Assembly (NCBI GenBank): GCA_033764875.1
Contig: JANRIO010000036.1
Location: forward strand, 20,036 to 84,035
Reading direction: 5' to 3'
Source: AWTP1-13 sp033764875
GTDB lineage: Bacteria; Pseudomonadota; Alphaproteobacteria; Rhizobiales; Hyphomicrobiaceae
Length of the DNA stretch: 64,000 bases
Shown here: positions 9,858-18,474 of the stretch, piece by piece
Layout of the letters: the number at the start of each line of letters is the position of its first letter
How positions within the stretch are numbered: the first letter of the stretch is position 1
Position numbers and translations under genes: made by a program
The notes under the pieces: model-generated
Database searches by the model: none
Told to the model about the DNA's origin: nothing
The model's input: only the letters and a program-made list of their open reading frames with translations

Positions 9858-10325
9858 ATGCGACCGATCATTCCGCTGACGCGGCGCTTTGCGGTAACAG
9901 GCGCGCTGGAGGCGGCGGATTTCGCGGAGGCGGCGCGGCTCGGTTACAGGTCGATCATCTGCAACCTGCCCGATGGCGAGCTGGGACACCTGCCGCAGAG
10001 CGCGGAGGCGGCGCGGCTGGCGGCGGCGGCGGGGCTCGCGTTCCGCCATGTGCCGATCGCAAAGAGCGAGCTGTTCAGCGCAGCCGTCACGGCCGGCACC
10101 CTGCAGGCGGCCGCGGAGCTGCCCGGGCCGATCCTGGCGCACTGCGCCTCGGGCATGCGCTCGGCCGCCGCGTGGGGGGTGGCTGCCGCGCGTTTCCAGC
10201 CCGCCGACGCGGTCATCGCGACGCTTGCCAGGGCCGGATTCAATCTGGCGCCGCTGCGCGACGACCTGGCGGCCCTGGCGGTTGCCGGCGAGGCTGCGCC
10301 ACCGGCCCTGAGCGCCGAGGACTAG
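9858..10325 (+). CDS. TIGR01244/DUF442-family phosphatase- or sulfurtransferase-like protein
   Basis: Protein of 155 aa resembling the small domain that is stand-alone or fused to Blh-type persulfide hydrolases. It has the protein-tyrosine-phosphatase-like loop HCASGMRSA near residue 95 (HCxxGxRS). The N-terminus carries FAVTGALEAADFAEAARLGYRSIICNLPDGE. The cysteine could be a phosphatase or sulfurtransferase nucleophile. Its stop codon TAG lies in a CTAG that also encodes the stop of the convergent UDG gene (4-bp overlap). No Blh metallo-beta-lactamase partner is adjacent, although an unrelated MBL gene lies 0.7 kb away. Confidence 0.8.
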   Translation: MRPIIPLTRRFAVTGALEAADFAEAARLGYRSIICNLPDGELGHLPQSAEAARLAAAAGLAFRHVPIAKSELFSAAVTAGTLQAAAELPGPILAHCASGMRSAAAWGVAAARFQPADAVIATLARAGFNLAPLRDDLAALAVAGEAAPPALSAED

Positions 10326-11056
10326 AGCAGGCGCCGCACCTCCTGCCGGAGGGTGGGAAGCAGCTCGGCCTCGAACCATGGATTGCGGGCAAGCCAGCCG
10401 TTGTTGCGCCAGGAAGGGTGCGGCAGGGGCAGGTAACGGGGCCGCGTGGGGGCGTCGAGCACCGCGCGCCAGTTGCGCACCATCGCCGTCATGCCGGGGG
10501 CGGCGTCGCGGGGCCGGTGCCAGGCCTGCGCGTAGCTGCCGACGAGCAGCACCAGATCGAGCTGCGGCATGGCCGCGAACAGCTGCGCGTGCCAGGCGGG
10601 CGCGCACTCCTTGCGCGGGGGCAGATCGCCGCCGGCGGCATCGTGGCCGGGGAAGCAGAAGCCCATGGGCACGATGGCCACGCGCGCGACGTCGTAGAAC
10701 TCGTCGGGCGTGACGCCGAGCCACGCGCGCAGCCGGTCGCCGGAGGGGTCGGTGAAGGGCGTGCCAGAGGCATGCACGCGGACGCCGGGGGCCTGGCTTG
10801 CGATGCACAGGCGCGCCGTCCGGCTCGGGCGCAGCACCGGATTGGGCGCGTGCGGCAGCGGCCGGCCGGCCGGGGTGTCGATGCAGATGCGGCAGGCGCG
10901 GATGCGGGCGAGGAGGGAGGCCAGAGCGCACTCCGATCCAACGGGATCGGAAATGCGCTCTGCATTCTCGATATTGCGAGCATCTTCACGCGATACGCGC
11001 TCACGCGCGATCGCGATCTGCTCTAACGGATCGGTCTCGGCGCGGGCGCGCGGCAT
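10322..11056 (-). CDS. Uracil-DNA glycosylase family protein
   Basis: Protein of 244 aa of the UDG-like superfamily. Motifs include CRIC near residue 55, IASQAPGVRVHASGTPFTDPSG (active-site region with the GxPF turn), LVGSYAQAWH, and LPLPHPSWRNNGW (the C-terminal HPS loop that contacts DNA). Only part of the Fe-S cysteine set is evident. The ATG at 11056 overlaps the TGA of the upstream MBL gene as TGATG, which suggests translational coupling. The first 45 residues have no UDG similarity I can see, so a later start is possible. It could remove uracil or act on other deaminated bases. Confidence 0.8.
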   Translation of the reverse strand: MPRARAETDPLEQIAIARERVSREDARNIENAERISDPVGSECALASLLARIRACRICIDTPAGRPLPHAPNPVLRPSRTARLCIASQAPGVRVHASGTPFTDPSGDRLRAWLGVTPDEFYDVARVAIVPMGFCFPGHDAAGGDLPPRKECAPAWHAQLFAAMPQLDLVLLVGSYAQAWHRPRDAAPGMTAMVRNWRAVLDAPTRPRYLPLPHPSWRNNGWLARNPWFEAELLPTLRQEVRRLL

Positions 11057-11799
11057 CAGATGTCGAGGGCGAGGCCGTCCTCGGCCAGAACGACGCGCGG
11101 GTCGGTCACGAGGTGGCGCTGATCGAGCATCGGCTTGGCCATGTGGGTCAGCATGACCCTGGAGGCGGCGATGCGGTCGAGGGCCGCCGAGATCGCCTGC
11201 CAGCTCATGTGGTAGCGCGGCGTGCCCGAGAACTGATAGCACTCCATGATGTAGAGGTCGGCGTTGCGGCCGGCGGTGACGATGCTCTCGGTCCATTCGC
11301 TGTCGCCGGTGAATGCGAGCACCCGGCCGTCGACCTCGAAGCGCAGCGCGTAGGGCGGGGCGCCCGAGGCGTGCTGGACCTCGTACGGCGTCACGCGCAC
11401 GCCCTCGTGCTCCAAGGGGACCTCGCGGGCAAGCTCGCGAAAGACGAGCGGGTAGGCGCGCGGCACCGTGGTGGAGCCGGGAAACAGCGCCTCGGCGGCC
11501 ACCTGGAAGCGGCGCTCGATGCTCTCAGGCCCGATCACGGTGAGCGGCGTCCTGCGCTTGGCGATGTGCTGGGCATGCAGCAGCCACCAGACGAGGCCGG
11601 CGAAGTGATCGCCGTGCAGATGCGACACGTAGATGGCCGGGATGGTGTTGGGGTCGACGCCGAGGCGGGACAGCCCAATCAGGCTCGTGGCCCCGCAGTC
11701 GATGAGGAAGCGGCCCTGCGACCAGTCGACGAGATAGCCCGTCTGCAGCCGTCCGCCGGACCCGAATGCATCCCCGCAACCGACAACCGTGAGCTTCAT
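11056..11799 (-). CDS. MBL-fold metallo-hydrolase (RNase Z-like)
   Basis: Protein of 247 aa with the metallo-beta-lactamase fold. The metal-binding motif HLHGDH is in VSHLHGDHFAG near residue 63, and further ligands are likely in FTGDSEW and LTHMAKPM. Overall length and motif spacing resemble the RNase Z/ElaC-like and phosphodiesterase-like MBL group, not beta-lactamases. It is the middle gene of a three-gene operon: the GST gene ends 9 bp upstream and the UDG gene overlaps its stop. The substrate is unknown. Confidence 0.87.
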   Translation of the reverse strand: MKLTVVGCGDAFGSGGRLQTGYLVDWSQGRFLIDCGATSLIGLSRLGVDPNTIPAIYVSHLHGDHFAGLVWWLLHAQHIAKRRTPLTVIGPESIERRFQVAAEALFPGSTTVPRAYPLVFRELAREVPLEHEGVRVTPYEVQHASGAPPYALRFEVDGRVLAFTGDSEWTESIVTAGRNADLYIMECYQFSGTPRYHMSWQAISAALDRIAASRVMLTHMAKPMLDQRHLVTDPRVVLAEDGLALDI

Positions 11800-11808
11800 G
11801 GGCGTGCG

Positions 11809-12414
11809 TCAAGCCTTGCTGCTCGGGCGGGCGGTGACGTCGGCGTGCCAGCGGGCGAGATTGCTCAGCTCCTCCGGACGCTGGATGCGGGCCGGGCGCA
11901 TGAAGTCGATTGCCACCAGCAATGTGATGTCGGCGACCGAGAAGTCGTCGCCGGCGAGGTAGCGGCTCTCGCCCAGGGCCGCATCGAAGCGGGCGAGCGC
12001 CTCCAGCACCTTCGGCTTGTTGGCCTCGCCCCACGCGGGCACCTGCGGCACCTCGAGCTTGGCCATCGCCGGGTGCAGGTGGCGGAAGGCCTGGGCGACG
12101 CTCATGAGGAGGCCCAGCTCCGCACGCCGGTTCCACATCTCGACGACGGCCTGACCCTTGGCGCCCTGCCCGAACAGAGGCGGCTCGGGCTGGGTGGCCT
12201 CGAAATAGCGGCAGATGGCCATGGTCTCGGAGATGGCGGTGCCATCGTCGAGGACCAGCACCGGCACCCGCTGGAAGCTGTTGAGCGCCGTGAACTCGGG
12301 CGTCTTGAGGGCGCCGATGTCGCAATCCTCGTAGGTCATCGCGATGCCCTTCTCGGCCAGGAAGATGCGCACGCGGCGCGGGTTGGGAGCGGTGCGCGTC
12401 TCCAGGATCTTCAT
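11809..12414 (-). CDS. Glutathione S-transferase family protein
   Basis: Cytosolic GST-type protein of 201 aa. The N-terminal thioredoxin-like domain contains NPRRVRIFLAEKGI and the glutathione-binding stretch RVPVLVLDDGTAISETMAICRYFE. The all-helical C-terminal domain contains AGDDFSVADITLLVAIDF, the typical N-capping motif. GSTs conjugate or reduce with glutathione; the individual substrate is not predictable. It is the first gene of the GST-MBL-UDG operon. Confidence 0.92.
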   Translation of the reverse strand: MKILETRTAPNPRRVRIFLAEKGIAMTYEDCDIGALKTPEFTALNSFQRVPVLVLDDGTAISETMAICRYFEATQPEPPLFGQGAKGQAVVEMWNRRAELGLLMSVAQAFRHLHPAMAKLEVPQVPAWGEANKPKVLEALARFDAALGESRYLAGDDFSVADITLLVAIDFMRPARIQRPEELSNLARWHADVTARPSSKA

Positions 12415-12622
12415 GATACGGGCTCTCTCGTCAGGCGGACCTAGGAACTGCCAGTGGTAGCGGAGGCGGGTGGAGCGCGCAACGTGTCGTCAGGGCACGT
12501 CGCGCGGCCTTGCAGATGCCCCGGAAACCGACAGTTAAGGCTTTGTCGTTACAAGTAGCATTCGAAGTTTTGCGGGGCCGGTCCGGCGGCAGGTCTGCCG
12601 GCGTGGGAAAGCATTGTGCGCT

Positions 12623-14200
12623 ATGAGTAGTGGTCCGCGTGCCTGGGGGGTGCTGGCCGGGGAAGGCGCAGGCCGGCGCGGCAAGGCGCCGGACAGTGCC
12701 GGGTACGTCAAGGACGTGCGCGAGCGCCTGACGCACGGCACCCACATCAAGCCCGAGTTCGAGTACGAGCTGATCAGCATGCTGGCGAAGGCCGAGCTGT
12801 CGGCTGCGCCCATCCTGCCGCTGCTGTCGATCGCCTTCGGCGCTGCGCTGCTGTTCTGGGTGCCCGCGGCCAGCCTGGCGCTCTGGCTCTGCGTGCGGCT
12901 GGCGGTCAATGCCGCCGCGCTGATCACCTGCCGGCGCTTCGTGTCGGCGACGCGCAGCAGCCTCAACGTCGGCTCCTGGCGGCGCCGCCTGATGGCCCTC
13001 GATGCCGTCAATGCCGCATCCTGGGCGCTGCTGGCGCCGCTGGTGGCGCTGAGCGGAGAGCTGCCGGCGCTGATGGTGCTCTGCGTCGCCGTGGTGGCGG
13101 TGCTCGCGGTGAGGGTGACGGTCGCCTCGTCCGTGCTGGCGATCTTCCTGGCCGGCACGCTGCCGGTGTCGGCTGCCGTCGCCGCCGTCATGCTGATGCA
13201 AGGCGGCGCGCTGCCCCTGGCGCTGGCCGGCCTCGTCGGCGTGCTGCAGGCGGCGTTCCTGGCGCTTGCCGCCGGAAACGGCCGCAACGCGCTCGCCATG
13301 GTGTCGGTGAAGGCGGAGAAGGACGCCCTGATCGCCGAGGTGGAGGAGGAGAAGGGGGTGTGCGACGAGGCCCGGCGCAACGCCGAATCCGCCAGCGTCG
13401 CCAAATCGCGGTTCCTCGCCACCATGAGCCACGAGCTGCGCACGCCCCTCAACGCCATCCTCGGCTTCTCCGAGGTGATGATGGCGGAGGTGCTGGGCCC
13501 GATGCAGAACAAGAGCTACAAGGAGTACGCCGGCAACATCCACCAGAGCGGCAAGCACCTGCTGCAGCTGATCAACGAGATCCTCGACCTGTCGCGGATC
13601 GAGGCCGGACGCTACGAGCTGCACGAGGAGGCGGTGCGGCTCAGCGACATCGTCGAGGACTGCATGCGCCTGCTGCACCTGCGGGCGGAGAGCAAGGGCC
13701 TCGAGGTGGTGCTGGAGTTCCAGAAGGGGCTCGATCTGATCTGGGCGGACGAGCGGGCCATGCGGCAGATCTGCCTCAATCTCGTCTCGAATGCCTTGAA
13801 GTTCACCCCGCGGGGCGGCCGGATCACCATCCTGGTGCGCGCCGACGAGGAGGGCGGGCAGACGCTGGTGGTGCGCGACACGGGACCCGGCATACCGAAG
13901 GACGAGATTCCCCGCGTCATGGAGGCGTTCGGGCAAGGCTCGCTGGCGCATCAGACGGCCGAGGGCGGGACCGGCCTGGGGCTTACCATCGTGCACAACC
14001 TCGTGTCGCTGCACGGGGGGCAGTTCGAGCTCAGGTCCGAGCTTCGCAAGGGCACGGAAGTCATTGTGAAGATACCGAGAAACAGAGTTTTGGTGGCGGT
14101 TCCCCCGCTGCAGCCGCTGGGCCAGGAGCGGCATCGCCAGCCGCACGCCGGCGCCTGGCGGGAGCGGCGCAGCATGGCCGTCGCAGAAGCCCGCTCCTGA
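12623..14200 (+). CDS. Membrane-bound sensor histidine kinase (PleC/DivJ-like kinase core)
   Basis: Protein of 525 aa. Residues about 60-220 hold several hydrophobic segments (a membrane sensor region without an obvious PAS domain). A short coiled coil (KAEKDALIAEVEEEKGVCDE) follows. The HisKA domain has the phospho-accepting His270 in TMSHELRTPLNAILGF, and the HATPase domain has N box NLVSNALKFTP, G1 DTGPGIP and G2 GGTGLGLTI. The DHp sequence SHELRTPLNAILGFSEVM is like PleC/DivJ-type alphaproteobacterial kinases. No response regulator is adjacent, so it is an orphan kinase. ATG 12623 is preferred over TTG 12614. The C-terminal 35 residues are basic and unusual. Confidence 0.93.
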   Translation: MSSGPRAWGVLAGEGAGRRGKAPDSAGYVKDVRERLTHGTHIKPEFEYELISMLAKAELSAAPILPLLSIAFGAALLFWVPAASLALWLCVRLAVNAAALITCRRFVSATRSSLNVGSWRRRLMALDAVNAASWALLAPLVALSGELPALMVLCVAVVAVLAVRVTVASSVLAIFLAGTLPVSAAVAAVMLMQGGALPLALAGLVGVLQAAFLALAAGNGRNALAMVSVKAEKDALIAEVEEEKGVCDEARRNAESASVAKSRFLATMSHELRTPLNAILGFSEVMMAEVLGPMQNKSYKEYAGNIHQSGKHLLQLINEILDLSRIEAGRYELHEEAVRLSDIVEDCMRLLHLRAESKGLEVVLEFQKGLDLIWADERAMRQICLNLVSNALKFTPRGGRITILVRADEEGGQTLVVRDTGPGIPKDEIPRVMEAFGQGSLAHQTAEGGTGLGLTIVHNLVSLHGGQFELRSELRKGTEVIVKIPRNRVLVAVPPLQPLGQERHRQPHAGAWRERRSMAVAEARS

Positions 14201-14322
14201 CAGCGGCGCGGGCGGGCGATTGCCAGGACGGGTGGCGCTTCCTACATTCTGGGCCGATGCGGCGGCGATCCCCTTCCCCTGAGGGCTGCAGCGAGACGTG
14301 CGCGCTGCGGGAGCCTCTGGCG

Positions 14323-14505
14323 ATGACCATCGATACCCCTTGCGTGAATGTGTGCGTCATCGACCAGGTCACGCGCTTGTGTGCGGGTTGCGGGCGCACG
14401 ATCGAGGAGATTGCGAGCTGGCGCACCTTGAGCGCGGCCGACCGGCGGCGCATCATGGACGACCTGCCGCGACGGCGCCGTGCGCAGCAGGCGGCGGAGG
14501 ACTGA
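14323..14505 (+). CDS. DUF1289 family protein
   Basis: Small protein of 60 aa with the conserved cysteine pattern of DUF1289: TPCVNVCVID then RLCAGCGRTIEEIASW. The four to five Cys suggest a bound metal. The C-terminus is Arg-rich (RRIMDDLPRRRRAQQ). The function is not established for the family. It ends 5 bp before the GTG of the aspartic protease gene, so the two are likely co-transcribed. Confidence 0.85.
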   Translation: MTIDTPCVNVCVIDQVTRLCAGCGRTIEEIASWRTLSAADRRRIMDDLPRRRRAQQAAED

Positions 14506-14510
14506 AACAC

Positions 14511-15218
14511 GTGTCGGCCTGGATCGCACTGATTTTGCTACTCGTCGCGGCGCTCGCCCTGTTGCTGCGGGGCGACGCGGGCTCGGTCGCGGGAATCGAA
14601 GCGTCCGATTTCGCCATCTTCTCGGCAGGGCTCGCCCTGCTGATCTTCATCGGCTCCTCGATCGCGACGAGCTATCGCGGGCGGGCCACGCAGGCGGCAC
14701 GGGATTTCCTCACCTGGGTCCTGATCGCCTTCGTGCTGGTGGCCGGCTACAGCTATCGGGACGAGATCCTGAGCTTCGGGCACCGCATCACGGGCGAGCT
14801 GCTGCCGCCGGGCGCCGCGCTGCGCTCGGACTCGCAGGTGGAGGGCGAGCGGTCGGTCCGGATCCGGAAGCGCTCGGACGGGCACTTCATCGCCAAGGCG
14901 ACGATCAACGGCGTGTCGCTGGTCATGCTGGTGGATACCGGCGCCTCGACGGTGGTGCTGAAGCCGGCCGATGCGCAGAGGCTCGGGGTCGACGTGGACG
15001 GGCTGCGCTACAGCGTGCCGGTGCAGACGGCGAACGGCACCACGCACGCAGCGCACGTGCGCCTGCGCACGCTCGCCGTCGGCTCGATCGTGCTCAACGA
15101 GGTCGAGGCGCTGGTGGCAAAGCCGGGTGCCCTGAAAGAGAACCTGCTCGGTATGAGTTTCTTAAGCCGACTGCGCTCATATGAGTTCTCGGGCGAGTAC
15201 CTGACCCTCAGGATCTGA
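14511..15218 (+). CDS. TIGR02281 family clan AA aspartic protease (retropepsin-like), copy 1
   Basis: Protein of 235 aa. The N-terminal half has three hydrophobic segments (residues about 3-20, 30-48 and 65-85). A C-terminal single-lobe retropepsin domain follows, with the active-site motif LVDTGASTVVL near residue 144 and the second motif LLGMSFLSRL near the end. Retropepsin-like enzymes act as dimers, and the domain probably faces the periplasm. I chose the GTG at 14511, 5 bp after DUF1289. A paralogous gene follows 58 bp after it. The substrate is unknown. Confidence 0.88.
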   Translation: MSAWIALILLLVAALALLLRGDAGSVAGIEASDFAIFSAGLALLIFIGSSIATSYRGRATQAARDFLTWVLIAFVLVAGYSYRDEILSFGHRITGELLPPGAALRSDSQVEGERSVRIRKRSDGHFIAKATINGVSLVMLVDTGASTVVLKPADAQRLGVDVDGLRYSVPVQTANGTTHAAHVRLRTLAVGSIVLNEVEALVAKPGALKENLLGMSFLSRLRSYEFSGEYLTLRI

Positions 15219-15222
15219 GCGG

Positions 15223-15238
15223 CCGGCCTCGCGGCCGG
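15223..15238. other. GC hairpin between the two aspartic protease genes
   Basis: Arms CCGGCC and GGCCGG with loop TCGC lie in the 58-bp gap between the two protease genes. No T tract follows. It may be a weak intercistronic processing or pausing element, or chance in GC-rich DNA. Confidence 0.3.
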
Positions 15239-15276
15239 TGATTGCTGCAACCCAAGGTATCGGGGCAGGACGTTCG

Positions 15277-15831
15277 ATGTTGTCGCCGGGTTCCCGCCAG
15301 GCCTTCTCGCTTGCCGGCGGCTGGCTGGTGAGCGGAGCGGTGGTCGCCGCCTCCCTGATCTACGCGAGCGAGCTCAAGGACGCGGCCAAGGCCCTGCTCG
15401 GCATCCGCACGCCGGCGCCCGTCGCAGACAGCGCGCGTGCCGCGAGCGGCCGGTCGCGGGGCGGCGTGGTCGAGATCAAGGCCGGGGCCCAGGGCCACTA
15501 CTACGCCGCCGCCGAGATCAACGGCCGACTGGTCGACGTGATGGTCGACACGGGCGCCAGCATGGTGGCGCTGACGCACGAGGATGCGGTCAAGGCCGGA
15601 TTGCAGCTGCGCCGCACAGACTTCACGAAGGAGGTGGAGACGGCGAACGGCGTCGCCCGCTACGCCCCCGTGACGCTGCAGAAGGTGAGCATCGGCAACA
15701 TTGAGCTTCGCGACGTGACCGCGGCCGTGGCCGAGCCGGGACGGCTGAGGACCACGCTTCTGGGCATGTCCTTCCTGTCCCGCCTGCAGCGCGTGGACAT
15801 GCGCTCGGGGCTGATGACGCTGGCGGACTGA
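15277..15831 (+). CDS. TIGR02281 family clan AA aspartic protease (retropepsin-like), copy 2
   Basis: Protein of 184 aa with one N-terminal transmembrane segment (GGWLVSGAVVAASLIYASEL). A retropepsin domain follows, with active-site motif MVDTGASMVAL near residue 92 and LLGMSFLSRLQ near the C-terminus. It is a shorter paralogue of the preceding gene and shares the motif spacing. ATG 15277 follows GGGGCAGGA and is preferred over GTG 15238. Single-anchor topology places the protease domain in the periplasm. Confidence 0.88.
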   Translation: MLSPGSRQAFSLAGGWLVSGAVVAASLIYASELKDAAKALLGIRTPAPVADSARAASGRSRGGVVEIKAGAQGHYYAAAEINGRLVDVMVDTGASMVALTHEDAVKAGLQLRRTDFTKEVETANGVARYAPVTLQKVSIGNIELRDVTAAVAEPGRLRTTLLGMSFLSRLQRVDMRSGLMTLAD

Positions 15832-16084
15832 GGCGGCGCGGGAGAGCACTGACGCGCGACACGCTAACTCTCATCCGGTCACACCGTTGACGCATAGTTT
15901 GGATTTTGTCACACGAGTGCGACTACCGCTCGATCGAGAGATTTGCCCCTACCATGCGTTCCCGCCTTGCGGCGCTCTTGCGGAGCCTTCGGTCATCGGG
16001 CCTGCGGCCCGCCCTGCGCCCCGATTGATCCCGCGATCCGCTCCAGCCCTCCCAGACACCCCTCCAGCAAACCCAAGGCCCAGC

Positions 16085-17584
16085 ATGCTGCCCAAGCCGC
16101 GCACCGACCTGAAACCCAACACGGCCGACTTCGAGCGGCTGCCGCTGGTGAAGCCGACGGGGTTCCGGGAGTACGACGCGCGCTGGCTGTTCCCGCAGGA
16201 GATCAACCTGATGGGGCTCAATGCCATTGGCCTCGGCATCGCGACGCTCGCCGGGCGGATGGGCAAGAAGAAGCGGTTCGTGGTCGGGCACGATTTCCGG
16301 TCCTACTCGGGCAGCGTCAAGCAGGCGCTGATCACGGGCCTGTTGGCGGGCGGCGCGGAGGTCTACGACATCGGGCTTGCCATGTCGCCGATGGCCTATT
16401 TCGCCCAGTTCGCCCTTGACGTGGAAGGCGTGGCGATGGTCACGGCCAGCCACAACGACAACGGCTGGACCGGCATCAAGATGGGCTTCAATCGCCCGCT
16501 CACGTTCGGCCCCGAGGAGATGAGCGCGCTGAAGGAGATCGTGCTCGAGGCCAGGTTCGATGCGCCCGGCGGCGGCAAGTATGTGCTCGTTCCCGATCTC
16601 GCCGAGCGCTACTTCAAGGCGCTCACCGACCGGCCGAGGCTCAAGCGCAAGCTGAAGGTGGTGGCGGCCTGCGGCAACGGCACGGCGGGCGCCTTCGCGC
16701 CCAAAATCCTGGAGGCGCTGGGCTGCGAGGTGGTGCCGCTCGACTGCACGCTCGACTACACCTTCCCGCGCTACAATCCGAACCCGGAAGACATGGAGAT
16801 GCTGCACGCCATGAGCGCGGCGGTGCTCGAGCACAAGGCCGACATCGGCTTCGGCTTCGACGGCGACGGCGACCGCTGCGGGGTGGTCGACAACGGGGGC
16901 CATGAGATCTTCGCCGACAAGGCCGGGGTGATGCTCGCCCGCGATCTCTCCAAGCGGCATGCCAACGCCGTGTTCGTCGCGGACGTGAAGTCGACGGGGC
17001 TGTTCGTGACCGATCCCGAGCTGAAGGCCAACGGCGCGCGCACGCTGTACTGGAAGACCGGCCATTCCTACATGAAGCGCTACACGCACGAGCAGAAGGC
17101 GCTCGTGGGCTTCGAGAAGTCGGGCCACTTCTTCTTCCAGCCGCCGCTCGGCAAGGGCTACGACGACGGCCTGGTCTCGGCCATCGCCTTCCTCGACATG
17201 CTCGACCGCAACCCGGGCCAGAGCCTCGAGGACATGAAGAACGCGCTGCCCAAGACGTGGCAGTCGCCGACCATGTCGCCGCACTGCGGGGACGAGGTGA
17301 AGTACGGCGTGGTGGAGCGCATCACGCAGCAGTTCAAGGACGCGGCCGCCAAGGGCGAGACGGTCGCCGGGCAGAGGATCAAGGACCTCGTCACCGTCAA
17401 CGGCGTGCGCGTGATGCTGGAGGACGGCACCTGGGGCCTGGTGCGCGCCTCCTCCAACAAGCCCGAGCTCGTCATCGTGGTCGAGAGCCCGGTGTCGGAG
17501 GCCAACATGCGCGCCATCTTCGCCGACATCGACGGGCGGCTGGCCAAGTGCCCGGAGGTCGGGGAATACAACCAGAAGATCTGA
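16085..17584 (+). CDS. Phosphomannomutase/phosphoglucomutase
   Basis: Alpha-D-phosphohexomutase of 499 aa that moves phosphate between C6 and C1 of mannose or glucose, feeding GDP-mannose or UDP-glucose for envelope polysaccharides. The phosphoserine loop is VTASHNDNGWTGIKMG near residue 120. The Mg-binding loop GFDGDGDRCG is near 260, the sugar-binding loop GFEKSGHFFF near 344, and the phosphate-binding loop region RASSNKPELVIVVES near the C-terminus. ATG 16085 gives MLPKPRTDLKPNT; an open frame extends upstream to 15887 without support. It resembles the ManB/AlgC group. The preceding 253 bp hold no visible gene. Confidence 0.92.
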   Translation: MLPKPRTDLKPNTADFERLPLVKPTGFREYDARWLFPQEINLMGLNAIGLGIATLAGRMGKKKRFVVGHDFRSYSGSVKQALITGLLAGGAEVYDIGLAMSPMAYFAQFALDVEGVAMVTASHNDNGWTGIKMGFNRPLTFGPEEMSALKEIVLEARFDAPGGGKYVLVPDLAERYFKALTDRPRLKRKLKVVAACGNGTAGAFAPKILEALGCEVVPLDCTLDYTFPRYNPNPEDMEMLHAMSAAVLEHKADIGFGFDGDGDRCGVVDNGGHEIFADKAGVMLARDLSKRHANAVFVADVKSTGLFVTDPELKANGARTLYWKTGHSYMKRYTHEQKALVGFEKSGHFFFQPPLGKGYDDGLVSAIAFLDMLDRNPGQSLEDMKNALPKTWQSPTMSPHCGDEVKYGVVERITQQFKDAAAKGETVAGQRIKDLVTVNGVRVMLEDGTWGLVRASSNKPELVIVVESPVSEANMRAIFADIDGRLAKCPEVGEYNQKI

Positions 17585-17628
17585 GCGGGCCGCGACCGAT
17601 CCGGACAGCGACGCGGAGAAAGTGCCCG

Positions 17629-18024
17629 ATGAACCAGACGGTGACCCCCTTCCTGATGTTCCAGGGCCGGGCCGAGGAGGCGGCAAACCTCTACGTGGCC
17701 ACCATCCCGGACGCACAAGTGCTTGCGACGGAGCGGTGGGGCAAGGGCGAGCCGGGGCCGGAGGGCGCGTTCAAGATGGCGCGCCTCAAGCTCGGCGACC
17801 TGGAGGTCGTCTGCTTCGACAGCCCGATGCCGCACGGGTTCAGCTTCACGCCGTCGATGTCGCTGCTCGTGGTATGCCGCGACGAGGCGGAGATCGATCG
17901 CGTGGCCGGGGTGCTGGCTGAGGGCGGCTCGACGCTGATGCCGCTGGGCGACCATGGCTTCAGCCGGAAGTTCACCTGGCTGAACGACCGCTTCGGCGTC
18001 TCCTGGCAGCTCAACCTGCCGTGA
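17629..18024 (+). CDS. VOC family protein (PhnB/3-demethylubiquinone methyltransferase-like fold)
   Basis: Protein of 131 aa of the vicinal-oxygen-chelate fold, PhnB-like subgroup. Visible are TPFLMFQGRAEEAANLYVATIPDAQV at the N-terminus and FTWLNDRFGVSWQLNLP at the C-terminus, both typical of this subgroup. Metal and catalytic residues of true glyoxalases are not evident. It starts 44 bp after the mutase gene. The function is unknown in this subgroup. Confidence 0.87.
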   Translation: MNQTVTPFLMFQGRAEEAANLYVATIPDAQVLATERWGKGEPGPEGAFKMARLKLGDLEVVCFDSPMPHGFSFTPSMSLLVVCRDEAEIDRVAGVLAEGGSTLMPLGDHGFSRKFTWLNDRFGVSWQLNLP

Positions 18025-18027
18025 CGG

Positions 18028-18300
18028 AGCGGGGCGCCGTCGCAAGGGGGCACGGCAGCACGGGCAGCAGCTCGCGCCGGAGCGGGCGCAGGCCGAAGCC
18101 GATGAACAGGACCCCCGCGGCGGCCCGAAGCGCGTAGACGCCGCGCCTCGAAGGCGAGCAGCACGCCGATCAAGCCGAGCCACGGCACGTTCATCAGACC
18201 CACGATGTCGTGGCGGGCGAGGCCCGTCGCCCAGGTTGGCGTCGGGGATGCCGGAGGCAGCGAACACGCTGGTGATGAGGATCACGTCCGGCAGCCGCTC
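18028..18300 (-). pseudogene. Degraded membrane-protein gene remnant, possibly LysE-like
   Basis: The 450-bp gap 18025-18474 has no intact gene. On the minus strand, hydrophobic pieces occur in different frames: ILITSVFAASGIPDANLG, GLMNVPWLGLIGVLLAFE and YALRAAAGVLFIGFGLRPL. The last resembles the C-terminal helix of LysE-type transporters. Frame changes and missing parts suggest a decayed gene. The family call is weak and rests on one segment. The rest of the gap, up to the dioxygenase gene, shows nothing I can name. Confidence 0.35.
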
Positions 18301-18474
18301 GGCGAATCCGCACCTCAGGTTCCTCAGTGTGCGGCGGGGTAGTCCGCGTCGCTGAGCGCGGCAAGGCGGCCCTCCCCGGCATAGAGCCATCGACCCCGAC
18401 TGCGCGGATGGGGTCGCAGACGGAAGCTCGAGGCCCATCCGTTTCGCGTATGGCGAGGGGGCATCGAGGGACTC

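Noticed and set aside
12431..14146. Long minus-strand open frame (571 codons) opposite the histidine kinase
   Set aside because: It has no domain, is full of His/Arg/Gln low-complexity sequence, and mirrors a well-supported kinase. High GC content creates such antisense frames.
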